A model generated the notes under the pieces. The model searched no databases, was not told the origin of the DNA, and saw nothing but the letters and a program-made list of their open reading frames with translations. This document shows positions 60,483-64,000 of a stretch of 64,000 nt of DNA, one piece after another. The position numbers and the translations under genes are program-made. The stretch is taken from assembly GCF_022921075.1 (NCBI RefSeq), contig NZ_CP095050.1:2294001-2358000 (forward strand). Reading direction: 5' to 3'. Source of the DNA: Hymenobacter sp. 5317J-9. GTDB lineage: Bacteria; Bacteroidota; Bacteroidia; Cytophagales; Hymenobacteraceae. How positions within the stretch are numbered: the first letter of the stretch is position 1; every line of letters starts with the position of its first letter.

Positions 60483-60869
60483 ATGAAATCATTCTCCTTC
60501 CTTCGCCTGTGCCTCGCGTTGTTGCCGCTGGCTGTTTCCCCGCTCGTGCGGGCTCAGGGCCCGGGCGCGCTTCCCCAAAACGGCTACTGGAACCTGGAAA
60601 CCAACCTGACGACGCGCGATTACACCCTCGTGCGCTTCTACAACGCCCAGAACCAGCTCGTGTACCAAGAGCGCCTCGACGGCCTCTGCCTCAACTTGGG
60701 CAGCGCCCGGCCGCTCTGCCGCCGCACCAAAAGCCAGCTCAACGCCACCCTGGAACAGGTGCTGCTCGACCCCTCGCTGGCCATCCGCCCCAACCTGTTG
60801 TCCACCCAATTCGGTACCGACCGCCGGCTGCAGCGCGTGTACGCCGTCCGTTGGGCATTTTTTTATTAA
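60483..60869 (+). CDS. Small secreted protein of unknown function
   Basis: 128 residues from ATG 60483 (MKSFSFLRLCLALLPLAVSP); the frame is open back to 60333 but without a start that makes sense. A signal peptide is cleaved near VRAQ. The mature part is about 105 residues, mixed polar, with two Cys (LDGLCLNLGSARPLCRR) that could form a disulfide. Not recognised as a family. It is divergent from the LytS/LytTR operon and has the inverted motif pair upstream, so it may be a target of that system. Followed by a very AT-rich stretch. Confidence 0.7.
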   Translation: MKSFSFLRLCLALLPLAVSPLVRAQGPGALPQNGYWNLETNLTTRDYTLVRFYNAQNQLVYQERLDGLCLNLGSARPLCRRTKSQLNATLEQVLLDPSLAIRPNLLSTQFGTDRRLQRVYAVRWAFFY

Positions 60870-60949
60870 ATTATAATTAGTATATACTATATTGTTTGTA
60901 ATTTGATTGTGGCATTGCTGCTTCAACTCCTTTCTTTCTACAAATTGAC
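60870..60949 (+). promoter_or_regulatory. AT-rich promoter region before the type A cargo gene
   Basis: This 80-base gap has a strikingly low GC content compared with the rest of the window. It contains the palindrome AGTATATACT (60879-60888) and a TATTGTTTG-like element near 60889-60897 that resembles the -7 motif with one extra base. It is probably the promoter for the gene at 60950; exact elements are uncertain. Confidence 0.45.
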
Positions 60950-62656
60950 ATGAAGCTCTTCCCTCTTCACCTGGCAAACTGGCTGCCGGGCTGCCTGCTG
61001 CTGGCGTTGGCATTGGCTGGGCCGGCGCGGGCGCAATTCTCCACCACACCCTCGCAAACCCAGTTCGTAAGCAACGCGCCCAACTACCAACTGGGCGTGC
61101 AGGCCTTCGCCGATGGTGCAGGCGGCTCCTACATTGTCTGGATTGACAAGCGCAACGGCAACAACTCCGGCCTCGGCACCGGTATTTATGCCCAGCGCCT
61201 CAACGCGGCTGGGGTGCCACTGCTGCCCACCAACGGCCTGCGACTGTTCCAAACCGGCAGTCGCGACATCTTCGGCATGCGGGCCGTTGCCTGGCAAGGC
61301 GGGGTGCTGGTGGCCTGGGTGCAAGGAGCCTTTGGCGTGGGGGGCGACACCGTGCGCTGCCAGTTCTACAGCGCAACCGGCGTGCCGCAATGGTCCTCGC
61401 CCACCGTGGTGGCCTACCGCACCCTGCCCACCGTCATCTACGAAAGCGAGCAGGGGCTCAACATCATTCCCTCCAGCACGGGCGCCACCATCACCCACGC
61501 CCTGGCCCTGAACGGCGGCAGCAACCGCTTCACCTACAATAAAATTGGGCCGACGGGCGTGCTGAGCTACCCCAACAACGACCGGCAGGTGGTGGTGGTG
61601 CCCGTGGGCATCTTTGCTTCCGACTATTACCACACGGTGGGCGACGGCGGCGACGGCTTCTACATGGTGGCCAGCGCCGGCGGCTTAGGCTCGCCCATCT
61701 ACGCCCAGCACTTCAGCGCGGCCGGCGCGGCCACCTGGGCCAACTACACCACCATCTCGGCGGGCGGTGCGTCGGGGCGCGGTTCGGACTGGCAGCTCCT
61801 GACCGACCCGGCCAACGCCCTCTACGTGGCCTGGACCTCCAACGGCGGCGACCCGCTGGTGGCTAAGGTGCTGCCCAGCGGCACGCTGGGCTGGGCCAGC
61901 CCCGGCTATGTGGCCCTGAGCACCGACCCCGCGTATCAAACCAACCCCCACGCCATTTGGCACGATAACGCGCTTTGGATGATATGGGAAGACGCCCGCG
62001 GCGGCAGCGGCAACTTCGATTACAAGTGTTATGCCCAAAAGATTGACGCGGCCGGCACGTTGGCTTGGGCGGCCGGCGGGGTGCCCGTGTACTCCTTGTC
62101 CGCAGGTTATCCGCGTCCCAAGCTGGCGCCATCCGACAACGGCGCGGTGATGGCCTTCTACAGCACGGATGCCAACGCCGCCAACTTCCGCGCTCAGAAA
62201 ATCCTGCCCAGTGGCGCAGTTGCCTTCACCTCGCCCGGCGTCATTCTGCATTCAATAGCCGAAAACCGTCCCTATGAGTTGGACTACATACCTGTAGGGC
62301 AGCCCAATGGCTCGGTGCAGGTATTTTGGTCGTCGCCGGGGCCCGCGCCTACGGGGCGCGACATCTGCGCGGGCCGCATACAGAGTTCGGGCTCGCTGCT
62401 CAGCTCCACCGAGCGCGCGGCCGCGGCGCTTGGGGTTGAAGTGTATCCCAACCCTGCCACTTCGGAACTGCGCCTCCGCTTTCCGGCTGCTGCCAAGCCT
62501 GGCAGCCTGCGCCTATACAACGGGTGCGGCGACTTGGTGCGGGTTTTCGCCGACGCCGCGCAGCCGCTGTCGGTTCGGGGGTTGCCGGTGGGCCTGTATG
62601 TGCTGCGGGCCACGGTGGCCGGGCAAGCTGTGAGCCAGCGCCTAGCAGTAGAGTAG
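60950..62656 (+). CDS. Secreted protein with type A T9SS sorting domain
   Basis: 568 residues. Signal peptide MKLFPLHLANWLPGCLLLAL continues to GPARAQ. The body is a repeating pattern of W-containing strands (YIVWIDKRNG, VLVAWVQGA, LYVAWTSNGGDP, LWMIWEDARGGSG), suggesting a beta-propeller. The C-terminus VEVYPNPATSELRLRFPAAA, LRLYNGCGDLV and GLPVGLYVLRATV is the type A (Por secretion) sorting domain. It should cross the outer membrane via the type IX system. No enzyme motif was seen. Ends at a strong terminator shared with hisS. Confidence 0.88.
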   Translation: MKLFPLHLANWLPGCLLLALALAGPARAQFSTTPSQTQFVSNAPNYQLGVQAFADGAGGSYIVWIDKRNGNNSGLGTGIYAQRLNAAGVPLLPTNGLRLFQTGSRDIFGMRAVAWQGGVLVAWVQGAFGVGGDTVRCQFYSATGVPQWSSPTVVAYRTLPTVIYESEQGLNIIPSSTGATITHALALNGGSNRFTYNKIGPTGVLSYPNNDRQVVVVPVGIFASDYYHTVGDGGDGFYMVASAGGLGSPIYAQHFSAAGAATWANYTTISAGGASGRGSDWQLLTDPANALYVAWTSNGGDPLVAKVLPSGTLGWASPGYVALSTDPAYQTNPHAIWHDNALWMIWEDARGGSGNFDYKCYAQKIDAAGTLAWAAGGVPVYSLSAGYPRPKLAPSDNGAVMAFYSTDANAANFRAQKILPSGAVAFTSPGVILHSIAENRPYELDYIPVGQPNGSVQVFWSSPGPAPTGRDICAGRIQSSGSLLSSTERAAAALGVEVYPNPATSELRLRFPAAAKPGSLRLYNGCGDLVRVFADAAQPLSVRGLPVGLYVLRATVAGQAVSQRLAVE

Positions 62657-62674
62657 GCGAGGGGAGCCTGCCAA

Positions 62675-62734
62675 ACGAAGAAAACCAGCCTGTCAGGCTT
62701 CAAATCAGAAGCCTGACAGGCTGGTTTTCTTCGT
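62675..62734. terminator. Bidirectional terminator with 26-bp perfect stem
   Basis: Arms 62675-62700 and 62709-62734 are exact complements around an 8-base loop. The stem includes AAAACC/GGTTTT tracts for termination in both directions, so it can serve the type A cargo gene and hisS. Confidence 0.85.
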
Positions 62735-62746
62735 CTTACAACCGTT

Positions 62747-64000
62747 TTATTCCGCCGTAAGCGCGGTCACCACTTCCCCGATGGGCAGCACGCGCTCCAC
62801 GCCGGTTTGCATGATTTTGATTTTTACCACGCCCGCGGCGGCTTCTTCCGGGCCCATGATGATGACCAGCGGAATGCCCTTGGCATCGGCGTATTTAAAC
62901 TGCTTTTGCAGCTTGCTGGCGTCGGGGTACAGCTCGGCGGGGATGCCGGCGGCGCGCAACTCGGCCAGCAGGGGCAGGGCGGCCCGGCCGCTGGCCACGT
63001 CGAAGTGCGTGATGAGGCAGCGGGTGGGGGTTTCGGCCGTCACCGTGAACAAGTCCAGCGCTTCGAGGCAGTCGTAAAGCCGGTCGACGCCAAACGAAAA
63101 GCCCACGCCCGACACGCCCGGCAGCCCGAAGCTCCCGGTGAGGTTGTCGTAGCGCCCGCCGCCGCTCACGCTGCCCATCTGCACGTTGTTGATTTTGACT
63201 TCGAAAATGCAGCCCGTGTAGTAGGAGAGGCCCCGCGCCAGGGTGGGGTCGAACTCCAGCCGGTCGAACTGCCGGAAGCCGGAGGCCCGAAGCAGGTCCA
63301 GCACCTGGGCCAGCTCGGTGAGGCCGCGGTAGTTGGCCAGCGGCTCGGGCGAGTCGGCTTCCACGTCGGGGGTGGTGGGGCGCACGCCGTCGGGCTCCAC
63401 GCCGGCCGTCACGAAGCCGGCCAGCAGGCGCTGCAGCTTCTCTTCGTAGCTGCCTTCCACCGTCAGCAGCTCAAACAGCGTGTCGACGGTGGGCGCGGAA
63501 AAGCCGCGTTCCAGCAGCTCCTTGCTCACGCCGTCGCGCCCGATTTTGTCGAGCTTGTCGATGGCCACGAACAAGTCCGTCTCGCGACCCTCGCCGCCCA
63601 GCGCCTGGTAAATGTTGCGCAGCACCCCGCGGTGGTTGATTTTGATGGTGAAGTCGTGCAGGCCAAGGCCGCCGAGCACCTGGGCCATCATCAGCACGAT
63701 TTCGGCCTCGCAGAGCAGCGAGTCGGTGCCCACCACGTCGGCGTCGCACTGGTAAAACTCGCGGTAGCGGCCACGCTGGGGGCGGTCGGCGCGCCACACG
63801 GGCTGCATCTGGTAGCGCTTCAAGGGGAAGGTGAGCGTGCCGCGGTTCATGGCCACGTAGCGGGCGAAGGGCACGGTGAGGTCGTAGCGCAGGCCCTTTT
63901 CGGCCACTTTGGGCAGTAGGGCTTTGCTGCCAGTGGCCAGGTCTTCGGCCGTTACGTCCTTGGCAAAGTCGCCGGAGTTCAATACTTTAAACAGGAGCTG
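62747..64000 (-). CDS. hisS: Histidyl-tRNA synthetase (N-terminus beyond window)
   Basis: At least 418 residues; the frame continues to base 64000 without a credible start, so the N-terminus is outside. Class II synthetase: KGLRYDLTVPFARYVAMN, motif 2 in ADRPQRGRYREFYQCDADVVG, ARGLSYYTGCIFEVKI (histidine-binding), and motif 3 in GFSFGVDRLYD. C-terminal LVIIMGPEEAAAGVVKIKIM is the anticodon-binding domain. It charges tRNA-His in the cytoplasm. Confidence 0.95.
   Translation of the reverse strand, partial: QLLFKVLNSGDFAKDVTAEDLATGSKALLPKVAEKGLRYDLTVPFARYVAMNRGTLTFPLKRYQMQPVWRADRPQRGRYREFYQCDADVVGTDSLLCEAEIVLMMAQVLGGLGLHDFTIKINHRGVLRNIYQALGGEGRETDLFVAIDKLDKIGRDGVSKELLERGFSAPTVDTLFELLTVEGSYEEKLQRLLAGFVTAGVEPDGVRPTTPDVEADSPEPLANYRGLTELAQVLDLLRASGFRQFDRLEFDPTLARGLSYYTGCIFEVKINNVQMGSVSGGGRYDNLTGSFGLPGVSGVGFSFGVDRLYDCLEALDLFTVTAETPTRCLITHFDVASGRAALPLLAELRAAGIPAELYPDASKLQKQFKYADAKGIPLVIIMGPEEAAAGVVKIKIMQTGVERVLPIGEVVTALTAE

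Overview
The window looks like chromosomal DNA from a GC-rich member of the Bacteroidota, most likely Hymenobacter or a close relative. The evidence is: three secreted proteins with type IX secretion C-terminal sorting domains (two type B, one type A); Bacteroidota-style promoters (TAnnTTTG at -7); LytS/LytTR signalling; Pse-type surface glycan genes; and many short palindromic intergenic repeats. This assignment is inference from gene content. No rRNA, tRNA, CRISPR array, integrase, transposase or phage gene was seen. Both edges cut genes: a CzcA-type pump on the left and hisS on the right.

Layout. 1-4507: two tandem heavy-metal RND pumps (CzcA-like), the first truncated by the window edge. 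4633-9919 (minus): glycan genes, namely a Wzx-type flippase, a polysaccharide deacetylase-like protein, a GT-B transferase and the nonulosonate synthase pseI, the last three coupled by ATGA/TGATG overlaps. 10071-18758 (plus): an efflux module made of an OmpR-type regulator, a histidine kinase, a small membrane protein, a lipoprotein adaptor, an HAE1 RND pump and a TolC-like lipoprotein. A helically phased TCTCAT array lies upstream of the small protein. 18763-27392 (minus): a tight nine-gene run encoding PseC, an aldo/keto reductase, an SDR, PseF, two methyltransferases, a GNAT, an SDR/ATP-grasp fusion and a HAD phosphatase. After one type IX cargo gene comes pseB (29639-30658). Together these can supply most steps from UDP-GlcNAc to an activated, decorated pseudaminic-acid-like sugar. 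PseG is not recognisable in the window. 30823-36285: an MBOAT O-acyltransferase with an SGNH-like partner, a polytopic membrane protein and a GT4 glycosyltransferase continue the surface-polysaccharide theme.

36441-51650 is mostly core or mixed chromosome: ffh, katG, a cytochrome b561 / Tat molybdopterin oxidoreductase pair, a DUF2256 mini-protein, two methyltransferase/thioesterase-type genes, DinB, a GT-C-like membrane protein, the PDH E1 beta subunit, an OmpA/TPR lipoprotein, PspC-like and Lys-rich small proteins, a GT2 and YbaB. 51759-62656 holds a type B cargo protein, hutH, a haloperoxidase-like lipoprotein gene with a frameshift at a G9 tract, a three-gene LytS-LytS-LytTR operon whose second kinase has lost its phospho-acceptor His, a small secreted protein and a type A cargo protein. 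hisS follows.

The most interesting signals are: (1) the SDR/ATP-grasp fusion lacking the SDR catalytic Tyr, inside an elaborated nonulosonate locus; (2) the His-to-Pro LytS pseudokinase paired with a normal kinase, with four copies of a shared 18-bp motif on both sides of the operon; (3) a set of intergenic elements with unrelated sequences but the same double-palindrome architecture; (4) the phased operator array before the efflux genes; and (5) the G9 frameshift.
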